DNA from: Sambucus nigra
Lineage: Eukaryota; Streptophyta; Magnoliopsida; Dipsacales; Adoxaceae
Length of the DNA stretch: 64,000 bases
Direction: 5' to 3'
NCBI GenBank assembly: GCA_949130495.1
Contig: OX422222.1
Coordinates: 272,666,109 to 272,730,108 of the forward strand
Position 1 is the stretch's first letter. The number at the start of each line of letters is the position of its first letter. The notes beneath the pieces were generated by a model. That model was not told the DNA's origin, ran no database searches, and was given only the letters and a program-made list of their open reading frames with translations. Below, one piece after another: positions 48,841-60,700 of this stretch. A program made the position numbers and the translations under genes.

Positions 48841-49559
48841 TGGAATGTTTAATTTTTGCATAAATAGTTGGGAATATTTTTTAAATAAATTTTATGAAGT
48901 CTGGAAGTTGATAAACATGCAAAATATTTTTAAGGAGGTTTCTGAGACATGTCACCGATGTCGTTCGAACGACATCGTATCTCGTTCGAACGAGATGCCA
49001 TTTAGCTTGAACGAAAATGTATGTCGCTCGAACGACGCACCGCCTCAACTTGGCTATTTAAAAAGTGTTCATGCTACACGTTTTCCTAAGTCTGTATACA
49101 TACATTTCTGTAAAACAGTATCTGTTTCCAGACTTCATATTTTAAGGTTTCAATATGATTCACGAATATTTCCCAATTCTTTATATGAGTCCTCTAAACC
49201 CCAAGAAAGATTTTTCTACTCATTTGGAGTACACATATGGAGAAAATGAAGCTTTTCCATTACTGACCTTCTGGATCTCTTGCGGGAACTCTAGCCGACG
49301 ACATCGAAACCGACGCCTGAGGGTATTTCGTATGTCACAACTTGTATTTTCATTGTAATCCGCGTAAACCGTTCTTTACAAATTATAGTGAAAATATGAT
49401 GTTTTTGCCCCTGTGGGGGATTTTTCCTCAACTTTGATTCTCTTGCATGCGTAGATTATTTTATATTCAATCATGTTTGTTTGCAAGAGTTACGACTTAT
49501 TTGGATTATAATTGGAATTTAATTAAATAAGTTTGACATTGATTGCTGGCGCACTCTCA
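48841..49559 (+). repeat. Left LTR of Sirevirus III (5' limit uncertain)
   Basis: Its end, GGCGCACTCTCA, is fixed by the adjacent primer site. The U5-like part (GTGAAAATATGATGTTTTTGCCCC...AATTAAATAAGTTTGACATTGA) corresponds to the same part of LTRs I and II (GTGAAATAA.GGTTT...TAATTAAATAAATTTAAA). The 5' limit cannot be fixed because the U3 part does not match the right LTR. The 134-residue open frame at 48845-49249 runs through the LTR and has no motif. Confidence 0.7.
48955..49040. promoter_or_regulatory. Perfect TCGTTCGAACGA palindromes in the LTR of Sirevirus III
   Basis: GATGTCGTTCGAACGACATC is a perfect 20-base palindrome (48957-48976). CTCGTTCGAACGAG is another (48981-48994). GCTTGAACG and GTCGCTCGAACGAC follow, with one mismatch or less. 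They are CpG-rich and regularly placed. Clusters of palindromes in LTRs are a known Sirevirus trait; a regulatory role is inferred. Confidence 0.8.
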
Positions 49560-49561
49560 AA

Positions 49562-49575
49562 TTAGTATCAGAGCC
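49562..49575 (+). other. Primer binding site of Sirevirus III
   Basis: TTAGTATCAGAGCC, two bases after the LTR, matches the initiator methionine tRNA type TTGGTATCAGAGCC with one change. Confidence 0.85.
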
Positions 49576-49667
49576 ATTTAGACAAACTTACCGAGTAATT
49601 TTTCAGCAAAATTTTTCTTGATATCAATTTTGTTCTGAAAATTGATTTTTGAAAAAGCACAATTTCA

Positions 49668-51610
49668 ATGGATAACTTATATAGTAGAGTCCCGATTTTT
49701 TATGGGTCAAATTATGCCTATTGGAAAGCACGCATGAAATCTCACCTAAAGGCTATTGATGAACGAGTCTGGGTTGTATGTGAAAGAGGGTGGACACCTC
49801 CCACTGTCACTCTAGATAACGTAAGTACTCTAAAATCTGTGACTTCATGGATCGAGGATGAATTTAAATGGAGTACATATAAGTCACGTGGTCTTAGTTC
49901 CATTTGCGAAAACGTCACCCCTGACGATTTTCGACGCATCATGATGTGTACCATGTCTAAAGAGGCAAGGGATGTTTTGCAATTTACCTATGAAGGCACA
50001 AATGCTGTGAAAGAATCTAAATTGCAAAATTTAACTACACAATTGGAAACGATCTCCATGCATGAAAATGAGTGTTTCGATGAATTTTACGCACGCTTAT
50101 ATGATGTCGTTAACACTAGTTTTAATTTAGGAGAACACATTCCTGATGCTAGGGTAGTTAAGAAAAAATTGAGATCATTCGCTAAAACATTTATCCCCAA
50201 AGTTACTTTGTTAAATTCATTAGGTAATTTGAATACGATGAAATTAAAGGAGTTAGTTGGTGACCTACAGACCTATGAAATTGACATGTTTCCTAACATG
50301 ATAAAATCAAAAGATAAAGGGGTAGCTCTTAAAGCCCCTGCCAGAAAGAGTGAGGGGGTCAAAGAGAGGTGAGTCGTCTAGGAAAATAGAGGAAGAGATG
50401 TCTAATTCTGATTCTGATTTTGTCTTAGATAGTTTGTTACTTTTTGCTAAAAACTTCAAGAAATTTCTCAAATTAAAGAAAAATGGAAATTTTAAAGATA
50501 AAAAGAATTTTGAGAAAAATAAATCTAAAAAGAAATTCGAGAAAGATAAAAAGGACACCTCCAAGAAAAAAAGTGAGAGATGTTTTGAGTCCGGAGGTAG
50601 AGGTCGTAAGGGGTTTGAGTGTGCAACTAGGTTAAAATGTGAAGAACAATACAAATTTACATTAAACACCACCCTTAGTGACGATAGTGAGGTCGAGTCG
50701 GTGGACTCTGGAGACGAGTCATTGCATGAATGTAACTGAACCGCATTCATTGCTAGTTATGTGAGTACTGATAGTGCTCATAACGACGATGAGGATACAA
50801 GCTCACAATGATACTTCGTCAGTGATAACAGTGTGAGTGAGGGGGAGGAAGAAGCAAGTGAGAGCGAGAGTGATCTCCGACGCACGCACTTTGATTTATA
50901 TGCTGATACTTTCAAAGACTAAAAGCGTTACAAAGCATTAGCTCTTAGCATTGCAACTCTAGAGAAAGAAGTAGGAGATATGAGAGAGATAAAGATCTCC
51001 ATGTCCACTGTGTTGAGAGAGAGAGACCGCCCGTGTTGAGAAAGAGAAAGTTTTTGGAGAGACAAAAAGTGTTTTTGTGAAAGAAAAAGAGGACTTGACT
51101 AAGAAAGTGGCTGATCTGACGAGGGAAATAAATTCCTCCATGGACATTCGAAAGAAAATGGAAGACCTTGTATCCTAACTCACTCAGGACCTTAAGAGAG
51201 CTCAGGAAGTCAAGGTAAGAATTGAGGACCGATCTGGTTAGATGGGAAAGATTTTCCTCGCCCCTACTGTGGGATTTGGTGAGAGGTTGAGAATAAGTTT
51301 TGATGGAGATTCCACGTCCCATACGACATTAGAACCGATTCTCGAGTTTATTACAAATCCTTATAGCCACCCACCTAAAAACCAGAAGAGATTTCGGACA
51401 AGAAAAATAAATCGAAGTCGGCCTAAGTCTACATATTTTCTGTATTTACTGCAAAAGAAAGGGCCACCTTCATGAGTTTTACTATAATTTGGGTCAGACA
51501 TGACGTACTTTTTCTCCTCCACATGCCATTACTGATTTTGAAAGTCTTAGAGAGCGAGTTGAGTTTCTAGTCGCCACATCTCAGAGTATAGTAGAAGAGT
51601 TTCAATGAAT
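49668..51610 (+). pseudogene. Gag polyprotein of Sirevirus III
   Basis: ATG 49668 opens a clean 234-residue frame starting MDNLYSRVPIFYGSNYAYWK, with ERGWTPPTVTLDNV, SKLQNLTTQLETISM and KELVGDLQTYEIDMFP, the UBN2-type Gag core. A frameshift near 50372 leads to a Lys-rich stretch (50350-50739), where CFESGGRGRKGFEC is the first zinc knuckle with a lost Cys and His. After acidic and coiled-coil-like sequence with stops, the second knuckle near 51438 reads CIYCKRKGHLHEFY (last Cys changed to Tyr). Gag fits those of elements I and II throughout. Confidence 0.85.
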
Positions 51611-51639
51611 TTCTATACCGTCATTGGACACTTCTAAAA

Positions 51640-51990
51640 TAACGATTAGAGAAAACAATGACAAGGGAAAACATAAGGTTACCACTGCTTGGGTGCCTAA
51701 ACACAATGAAAAAGCCCTTGTTGTTCATGTTGCTCTTAAAGAACATAATTTTCTATAGTGGTACTTCGATAGTGGGTGCTCTATGCACATGACTGGTGAC
51801 ATCTCTTTGTTTAGCTCCCTCGAGGATCATAAGGAAGGTAAAGTCACTTTTGAAGATGGTAGCAAGTCTAGCATAGTAGGATGAGGTAAAGTAGAGTTAC
51901 CAGGATTTCCTAAGCTAGAGAATGCGTTATACGTCAAGGGATTGAAGGCAAATTTACTCAGCATTAGCCAGTTGTGCTGACTTTGCAATA
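51640..51990 (+). pseudogene. Aspartic protease of Sirevirus III
   Basis: TTAWVPKHNEKALVVHVALK leads to a stop, then WYFDSGCSMHMTGDISLFSS at about 51760-51818, the W..DSGCS.HMTG active site of copia proteases. FEDGSKSSIVG, a stop, GKVELPG and LENALYVKGLKANLLSISQL complete the domain. Two stops are present; the catalytic DSG is intact. Confidence 0.85.
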
Positions 51991-53215
51991 AAGTTTGACC
52001 GAAATAAATGCCACATCTATGATCAAATCGGTAAACATATATTGCAAGGGGTCAGGACTAAAGAAAATTGTTATGGGATCATGCCTGGGTCATCATTTAT
52101 CTGCAACAACGCCATGATTAATACTATGGATCTGTGGCACCAACGTCTAGGTCATGTGAACTTTCGATATTTGGAACAGTTAGTAAAAAAGGACCTAGTA
52201 CGTGATTTACTATTGCTTGGAAAGCTAACTTCCTCACTTTGTGGACCCTGCCAGTTGGGAAAGAAAATTTGTTACCCCCATCGGAAGTTGAATTCAATTA
52301 CCACCTCTCACATTCTAGAGTTGATACATAGTGATATTATGGGTCCTACTCATACTGAGAGTTTAGGTGGTAAGAGGTAAATTCTCTTGATGGTAGATGA
52401 TTTCTCACGCTACTCGATTATAGTCTTTCTTCTAGAGAAATTCGATGATGTGGATTTTCTTACGACCAAGTGTCGTGTCCTACAAAATCAACATGTTGTC
52501 ACTGTCAATAGAATACGTAGTGACAATGGAACTTAGTTTAAAGAATCAAAAGTAGATATTTTGTATAGTATCCTTGGAGTCAAACACGATTTTTTGGCCG
52601 TTAGGACTCCTCAACAAAATGGGATTATTTAGAGGAAGAATCGGACGATTCAGGAGATGGCTAGATCTATGCTTTTGGGTCGTAAAATTGCAAGATGATT
52701 TTGGGCAAAGGAGGTGTCTACCGCATGCCATATGGTGAATAGGGTATATCTTCGTCCACACATACTTATGATGCCCTACGGATTATGGACTGGAAAGAAG
52801 CCCAACCATTCATATTTTTGTGTCTTTGGGAGAAAATGCTACATCCTACGAGATAGAGAGCAATTAGGAAAGTTTGACTCCAAGAGCGACAAGTGGATAT
52901 TTTTAGGTTATTCATCGTCTAGTAGAGCTTATCGGGTGTATAATCTGAATAGCTCTAAGGTTATGGAGTCAATAAACGTCACTGTGCAAGATGATGAACC
53001 ATTAGTGTTTATTGATTCTAACCTATTGGGTGAGGGTGGTACACTTACTGATGATCCCGGTGTGCCTCCTATACCTAGAGTGGATCCCATTCCTGATTTA
53101 AGGGATGCTCATTCTTGGGTTCGCAAGATTCATTATCCATCTATTATATTAGGAGATCCCACCCTTGGGGTCAAGACTCGTGCTCAACTAGAGAACTATG
53201 TTAGCCATATTTGAT
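51991..53215 (+). pseudogene. Integrase of Sirevirus III
   Basis: At 52042-52380 the pre-integrase zinc region reads LWHQRLGHVNFRYLEQLVKK and CGPCQLGKK (HHCC). The core continues with HSDIMGPTHTESLGGKR, a stop, ILLMVDDFSRYS, then IRSDNGT and RTPQQNGII, a stop, RKNRTIQEMAR. The D, D and the N-G context of the third catalytic position are seen; the expected Glu codon is a stop. The clean frame 52714-53214 holds FGRKCYILRDREQLGKFDSK and WIFLGYSSSSRAYRVYN, the usual C-terminal part. Four or more stops interrupt it. Confidence 0.85.
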
Positions 53216-54085
53216 ACACATCCAAAGTCGAGCCCAAGAACTATAAGGAGGCACTCAAAGATGAACACTGGATATGTGTTATTCAGGATGAGTTGCTTTA
53301 GATTAGAAAGAATGATGTCTGGGAACTGGTCCCCTAACCTAGTGAGATAAATATGATAGGTACCAAGTGGATCTTTAAGAATAAGGCGGATGAGACATTT
53401 ACCATTATTTAAAATAAGGTTAGGTTGGTCGCTTAAGGCTACACACAGATTAAAGGTGTAGACTTTGTCGAGGAATTCTCTCCTGTTGCGAGGCTTGAGT
53501 CCGTCCTCTTACTACTCGCCATCTCATGTCATTTGCGCTTCAAGTTATATCAAATGGATGTCAAGAGTGACTTTTTGAATGGCGTTCTATAGGAGGAGGT
53601 TTACTTGGAACAACTTAAAGGGTTTGAAGACCCTAAGAACCCTATCACGTCTACTATCTGAGGAAAGACTAATACGGTTCGAATTAAGAAACCCGCGCTT
53701 GGTACGAGAGGCTTACTTCCCATCTCTTAGCCCGTCGATTAAAGAGAGGGGGAGTTGATATGACGTTATTTATCAGGAGAGATGACGGTGCTATTTTGGT
53801 TGCCTAGGTCTATGTGGACGACATAGTCTTTGGATCCACGTGCTCCTAGCATGCTCATCACTTTAAGGAAGAGATGAAGAGTGAGTTTGAGATGACCATG
53901 GTTGGTGAGCTTACTTTCTTCCTTGGTCTCCAGGTTCGTCAGCTAGAGGATGGTATGTTCATTTCCTAATCTAAGTATGCTAGAGACCCTGTGAAGAAAT
54001 TTGGTTTAGACTCCCCTAAGCACGCACGTACATCGATGAGTACCTCAACTAAGATTAGCGAGGACACTTCTGGTAAGAGAAAACC
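53216..54085 (+). pseudogene. Reverse transcriptase of Sirevirus III
   Basis: EPKNYKEALKDEHWICVIQD, WELVP, IGTKWIFKNKADE, NKVRLVA, a stop, GYTQIKGVDF and EEFSPVARLESVLLLLAISC lead to LYQMDVKSDFLNGVL. The catalytic block VYVDDIVFGST is intact near 53812-53842, followed by EMTMVGELTFFLGLQVRQLE. Stops and frameshifts occur between about 53600 and 53760. It is the normal copia order. Confidence 0.85.
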
Positions 54086-54718
54086 TTGTATTGGAGTATG
54101 ATAGGTAGTCTTATCTACTTGACTACCACTCGTCTTAACATAGCCTTTAGCGTTGGAGTCTGTACGCGATATCAGGCATCCCTAAAAGAGACACACTTAC
54201 TCGATCTTAAACGTATTATTAAATACATGAGTGTGACTCTCTTACTTGGCATTTGGTATTCCCTTGATACTAGTGACCGTTTATCCGCATATTCGGATGC
54301 CGATTGGGATGGGGATGTACATGGATGTAGGGGAACTTATGGTGGGTGTTTCTTCTTTGGTTATGCTCTTTTCTCTTGGTTGAGCAAGAAGAAAAAATCC
54401 ATCTCTTTATCCACTGCGGAGGCTAAGTACATAGACGCCGGGAGTTGTTGGACTCAAATTCTGTGGATGAAGAAGATGTTGGAGCATTATGGGATATCAC
54501 AAGACACTATAACTATTTCCTATGATAACACGAGCGCGATACACTTATTCCATAATCCAGTCAAGTATTCGCGCACAAAACACACTAAGGTATGTGAGCA
54601 CTTTATCCGTGAGCTTGTAGAGGAAAAGGTCGTATCCTTGAGTTTTACATCTACGGAGCTCCAGTTAGCTGATATCTCCATGAAGCCTTTAGATGCCTTT
54701 AGATTCGAAAGTCCTTAA
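54086..54718 (+). pseudogene. RNase H of Sirevirus III, open over its full length
   Basis: This is a clean frame of about 210 residues, MYWSMIGSLIYLTTTRLNIA to MKPLDAFRFESP. It includes YSDADWDGDVHGCRGTYGG, SKKKKSISLSTAEAKYIDAG, ISYDNTSAIHL and SRTKHTKVCEHFIRELVEE. The D, E and D acids of the RNase H fold are present (SDAD, STAEAKY, YDN). It is the longest unbroken pol piece in the window. The first residues belong to the linker MIGSL.YLT..RPDI.. Confidence 0.
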
Positions 54719-57700
54719 GAATTTTCACAGTTGACTGAGGGGTGGTCACTAGGTCTAGAGTAGGATACTTTTTCATTGATCATATAATTTGATTCCTATC
54801 TCTAGATTGTATGATTTCTATATTTATTTGTTTTTGTTTATTTGTTTTCAAAATTAAAAATCCAAAAAGATTTTTTTTTTAATTTTAGAAAAAGCCAAAA
54901 AAATTTCTTCAGATATTTTTTTAAAAAACAAAACACAAAAAGAGTTTTGTGTTTTGTTTACATCATTTATGGATGAACTTTACGATAATCATAGTCACAA
55001 CTTCATTCCATATTTCATGTGACTATTTGATAGTGATTTGAGATGCTACATTATTTCATCCATGTGCTTTACATTGATTGGAGTCTTTGACATAAGATTA
55101 GTGATATCTTTTACATGTTTGGCTTCTTATCTCCTTTATCTCACACATGCATGGTATTATTTGAGTATTGTACTTGTCTATCACATATTGGCTTGAGTGT
55201 TTCCATCTCAATTCTGTCTATACAACGACCAAAATGCGTTAAAACTTGACAAGATAGTAGTGCATGTAAAAACCGTTCATCGCGAGGAGTAAATTACAAC
55301 AAATTTGTCACGATACAAAATGTAATAATTTCAAGTTTTTGGTAGTGATTTAATATCTCTGGTAGAGAGGACAACAAGTAGGAAAAAATGATTAATTGGT
55401 TGGATAATTATAATTTTGAAAGGGGATTGGATGCGCGGGAAATTATTGGAGTGGATCCTTCTCTTCCCCTATCATGAAACTATAGTTGAAAGAGTGGTTG
55501 GGTTAAGAATATTGGATACTAGTGAGATCTTGTAAGGGAATTGAAGCTAGGTATACATATGATCTTTCATAACATTTTTATATTCTATAAGAAAGTAATT
55601 TTTCTCTATCTCTAAAACTAACTTTTAAGAAGCCAGATGGATACCAAAAGGAGAAAATAAATGAAATCAGTAGTGGGATTTTTAGACGTATTATAGTCAC
55701 ACAATAAAATATTAGGTTTTGGTCCTCCTATAATATTGGGGATACTGTTTATATATTTTTATTAGGGAATCAATGTATTGCACGACACTTGGATTCTTTT
55801 GTCGTGCAACAAAAGAGGGTGTAATGATGGGTTTCAAAAGAGATATGATGGTTAAGGTCATTTATTTCATGCATTAAATGTTACCTTTGATGATTCTACA
55901 AGAAAGGGGGGAATATAGGTTGATAAATTAACTCTCAAGTGAAAATGTCAAAAAATTTCAATCAGCATACGATTGATAGTTGATTGTCATGTGAAACTTG
56001 CATCTTTTTCTCTATTCCCTCAATTTTTTATTGAGCGGATGGCTTTGGTAATATTTAAGGTCTTTTTAGTTAAGTGTAGATGTTTCTAAGGTTTCTTAGG
56101 TGTCTAAAAATATGAGTTATAAGACTATCCTTCAGGCATGAAGATATAAAAGGGAATGATGATTATGGTTGAAAGTTTAGGGTGACTAAAGAGCCACTCA
56201 AAGAAAAGCATGCATGTGATGCTTATTATTCGTTATACCTTTTGGATTATCATTACTTGTGATTATTGATCATCTTTGTTTCTTGATGTGATAATTACTA
56301 TTAATGTTTAGATTCTACTCCATTCTCTGTTATAGATAAAAAGGGGGAGAAAAAATTAAGGGGGGGTATTTATTTTTTAAAACTCATACGCATCATATTA
56401 TTTCTTTTATCTCATGTGTGTAGGTCATTCTGCCTTTATGATGATTTTTTGGACCGCACAATATGAAGACTTTTCATCAAAGACTTACACATTTATGCAT
56501 TTCGATTTCTAATTTAGGAGGGCATTTGTTGTATTAGTCTTATGGGTCATTTTGGCTTCGGTTTGTGTTTCGTAGTAGAATAGCCAAAGGGGGAGATTTG
56601 TAAGAGCAAGTTTTATAATTTCTCAATTTAGTTTTTATTTGGCTTATCCCGTTACACCCCACAACACCTTCACGACTACTTCTATGTATTCGAAAATATG
56701 AAGTTGATGACATTTGAAAGGTAAAATATCCTTCGTCACAACAACATTTAGAATAGTTATGAAGAGTTTTGATAAAGTCTTTATTTATCGAGGGGATTTT
56801 TTAAAATAAAGAGTTTGTATTTAAAAAAAATCAAAATGTTTTTGAATGTCTTTTTAAAAGAAAATTTTGAAATCTCACTAACTCGTTGGAACGATATTGA
56901 CATGCTGTTCGAAGATGTTTATAGTGTCATTATAATGAGATTCCTTCATTCAAACGAAATATGGTATGACGCCTTTTGGTTAGTTCTATAATGTTGTTCG
57001 AAGTTTTGTTAGATATTATTCAAACGAGATTGGGTGCATCATTAGAACGAGTTTTCCCCGTTCAAACGAGATCTAAAGAAATGCTTTTTGGTGGGCTTTG
57101 GAATGTCATTCGAAGTTTTGTTGAAAACCTGTTCGAATGAAAAAGGGTACACCATTCGAAAGAGGTGTCAGGTCATTCGAATGAACGAGTATGCGAGTTT
57201 TTAATTTTTTTAAAAAATCTGATCCAAATATCTAATGCCTATATCTCTGCAAACTAACTTTCCTATATAGAGAGATATGATTAGACTCTTTTCTAAGCCA
57301 TTTTAGGGTTCTTTTGTGATCAAACTCTGTTAAATTTTCATCTTGGATCTTTAGAGATAACTTTACCCAATTAAGAAGAACACATGCCATGTACAAGAAT
57401 CTTTATAGAGTTTTTCTTTACTGATGATTTGTGAAGCGGAGACTCTACTGCTAACGAAGAAGGCTGATCGGTGGATATTGAGGAAAGAATGCTTCCTATG
57501 GATAGTGTTCGACTTACCTCAATGAGTCCCAAGCTTGCTCATATATTCAGCAAACCAACCTCGCCGAGGAAGACTGGCCTAGAAAGTTTAACAAGGATAA
57601 GCTCATAATTGTCTTTTCTAAAAATGATATATCTAGAGTGTTACATCCGTATGATGAGCCTTTCGTGATCAATGTCAGGATGAAAGAAGTACTGATGGTA

Positions 57701-60700
57701 AGAACATTAGTGGATAACGGAAGTTCAGCAGATATCATGTTTTATCCCTGGTTTGATAGTTTGGGATTAAAACTCAATCAACTGGAGCCATACCATAGGC
57801 CACTCATTGGCTTTTTTGGTGAGAAAGTATTTCCACTGGGGACAATCAAACTAGACGTGTTGATCAGGACATGGCTAGCGAGCAGGATAAAGAAAGTGAG
57901 ATTCTTTATAATGGATAAAAATATTCATTTCACTTATAATATGATCATGGGAAGAGTTAGTCTGAAAATTCTAAGTTTTACCCTTTACTTTTCATTAATG
58001 ACTGAAGTTCCTGACCAACTTTGAAGTTGGAGTAGTGAAAGGAGGTCAAAAAGTATCTCGGGAGTGCTACTATTCCTCTACCGAGGAAGAAGATATGTTG
58101 GAGAAAAGAGGAAAGCAACCACTTATCAAGTGGATATATCTGAGCCGAACAGCGAGTCTGAGGTTGAAACCTTAGATCCACGAGACGAATCTAAGCTTGT
58201 AAAAGGCCAAGTGATGGAGGCAACAGAAAGAATTATTCTGGACGATGATAAACCAGAACGAATAACTCAAATAGGAGCATCATTGGAACAAATTCTTAAA
58301 CAGGAGATGGTGGCTTTCTTGAGGCAAAGAAAATAGGTGTTCGCTTGGAGTCATGAAGATATGCTAGGCATAGACCTAAATTTCCTATGCCATGAACTTA
58401 ATGTTAATAAAAAGGTTAAACTCGTGAAGCAGCAAAGAAGAGGTTTTAGCCCGAAAAAGAACCAGTCTATACAAGTAGAGGTCGAGAAGCTTCAAAAAGT
58501 TTCCTTTGTTGAAGATGTGAAGTACCCGAACTAGTTAGCCAACGTAGTTATGTCTAAGAAGAAGAACAATAAGTCGAGGATGTGTGTGGATTTTACTGAT
58601 TTGAACATAGCATGTCCAAAGGATCATTTTCCTTTATCGCGGATTGATCAACTGGTAGATGCTACTTCAGGGCACAAGTTTCTAAGTTTCATGGATGCAT
58701 ACTATGGTTATAACCATATCAAAATGAAGCCCGAAGATAGAGAAAGTACTTCTTTTATCACTCCTCAAGGAGAAGATAGGCAAGAATATGGAGGTGTATG
58801 TTGCTGACATGCTCACTAAGAGCAAAAGAGTTGCTGATCATATTATCGAATTCAACCAGAAGTTCAATCACTTGGAAAAGCACCAGATGAAATTAAACCC
58901 CATCAAATGCGTCTTTAGAGTGTAAGAGGGAATGTTCCTCGGGTATATACTGAATCAAAGAGGCATTGAAGCTAATCTAGATAAGATTAAATCTATGATC
59001 GATATGCAATCCCCCACCTGTAAAAAGGATGTTCAGAGTCTAATAGGACGTGTAGAAACACTCAACATACTTGTACCCCGAGCAATGAATAAATGCTTTC
59101 CATTATTTAAGGTGCTTAAAAAAACTTTGAATGGAATGGTAAATGTGAGAAGCCTTCCTAGAATTGAAGAAGTACCTAGAAGCACCACCACTACTCTCCC
59201 GACTAGTGTTGGGAGAAAAGTTGTATCTATATTTGGCACTTTCTGGGTCAGCTATTAGCTATGCCTTGATCAGGGAGGAGAATGGAGTCCAAAAGCCAGT
59301 TTATTACACTAGCAAAGCTTTTTGAGGTGCAGAAGTTAGATATCCCAGATTGGAGAAATTAGCATTGGCTTTAATTGTGGCTGGTAGACGAATGAAGACA
59401 TATTTTCAGGCTCACACCATAGTGGTATACACTGACATGCCACTAAGACAAGATTTGCATAAGCTAGAGAAATCTGGGAGATTAATGTTTTGGGATGTGG
59501 AGTTGTGGGAATATGACCTTGTATATGGACAAGGGACTGCTTTAAAAGGACAAGTTGTGGCTAATTTTATTGCAGAATTCACTTACTTAGAGGTCCCCGA
59601 GCATCAAGGGACTCTAACCAAGAAACATTCAGGAGTTAGCAGGCCTATTAAAGATACGCTCGATCAACTCCAAACAAAGTAAATTATAGAGGAAGGTACA
59701 ACCGATAGGAGATGAAAAATAAATATGAGGAAGTGAAGAATAAAATTTTCCATCATGGAATTCTAACAAACCAAGCGTCCGACAACGCTATTCCTATATG
59801 GAGCATGTATGTTGATGGGTCATCATGTGCAATTGGATGTGGGGCTGGAATCATTCTCAATACCCCAAACGAGCTAAATGTAGAGTACGCTATACGATTC
59901 CAATTCCAATTTCAAGCCTTAAATAATGAGGAAGAATATGAAATTGTGATTGTTGGGTTAAATCTAGCTAACACTAAAGGCCGAGCAAGTTATGGTTTAT
60001 AGTGTCTCACAGTTGATGGTAAATTAGGTGTTGAACTTATATGCACCAAAAGGAGAACTGCTGACCAGATATTTAGCCAAAACTTTGGAAATAATTTCCA
60101 CTTTACTTGCTATCCAGATGGTCAAACTTCTAAGATTGGAGAATGCCTGAGCAGATGCTGGTACTCGGCTAGCTTCAGCAACGAGAATGGAGATATAAAG
60201 AACTATTCCTATTAAGCCACTTACTAATAGAAGAAATGATGAAGATTTGATGGTCAACTTTATTACAGTTGATATGGGGACATCTTGGATGGACCCCATA
60301 AGAGGATATATTGAAGATGGGATTCTTCCAATTGACCTACTTAAAGATAAGCGGCTGAAATACAAAGCTACAAGATATGTGCTAGATGGTGTTGTGTTAT
60401 ATAGAAGAGGATTAACTGCTGGTCTACAATGATGTGTGCATCCAACTGAAGTGAAAATTTGATCAAAGAATTCCATGAAGGTTCATGTGGAGCCCATGTA
60501 GCAGGAAGAAGATTATTGCAGAGACTCCATACACAAGGGTACTACTCATCAACTATGTGAGCAGATTGTGCAGATTTTTCTAAGAAGTGTGATAAGTGCC
60601 ATAAGTTTTTCAGCATACGCTAGGCTCCACAAGATCTGCTAACACCAATTACTTCACCCTGACCCTTTGCTATGTGGGGAATTGACTTGGTCGGGCCACT

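Larger units (their letters stand above)
48841..57510 (+). mobile_element. Ty1/copia Sirevirus III, with pol
   Basis: The element has a left LTR, primer site, gag, protease, integrase, RT, RNase H, a 1.9-kb 3' region, the Sirevirus-type polypurine tract GCCAAAGGGGGAGATT and a right LTR start. Gag and primer site are closely similar to elements I and II. It is the only copy here with pol, though pol has stops. Both outer ends are ragged and the two LTRs match poorly, so the copy is either very old or composite. No target duplication could be found. Confidence 0.85.
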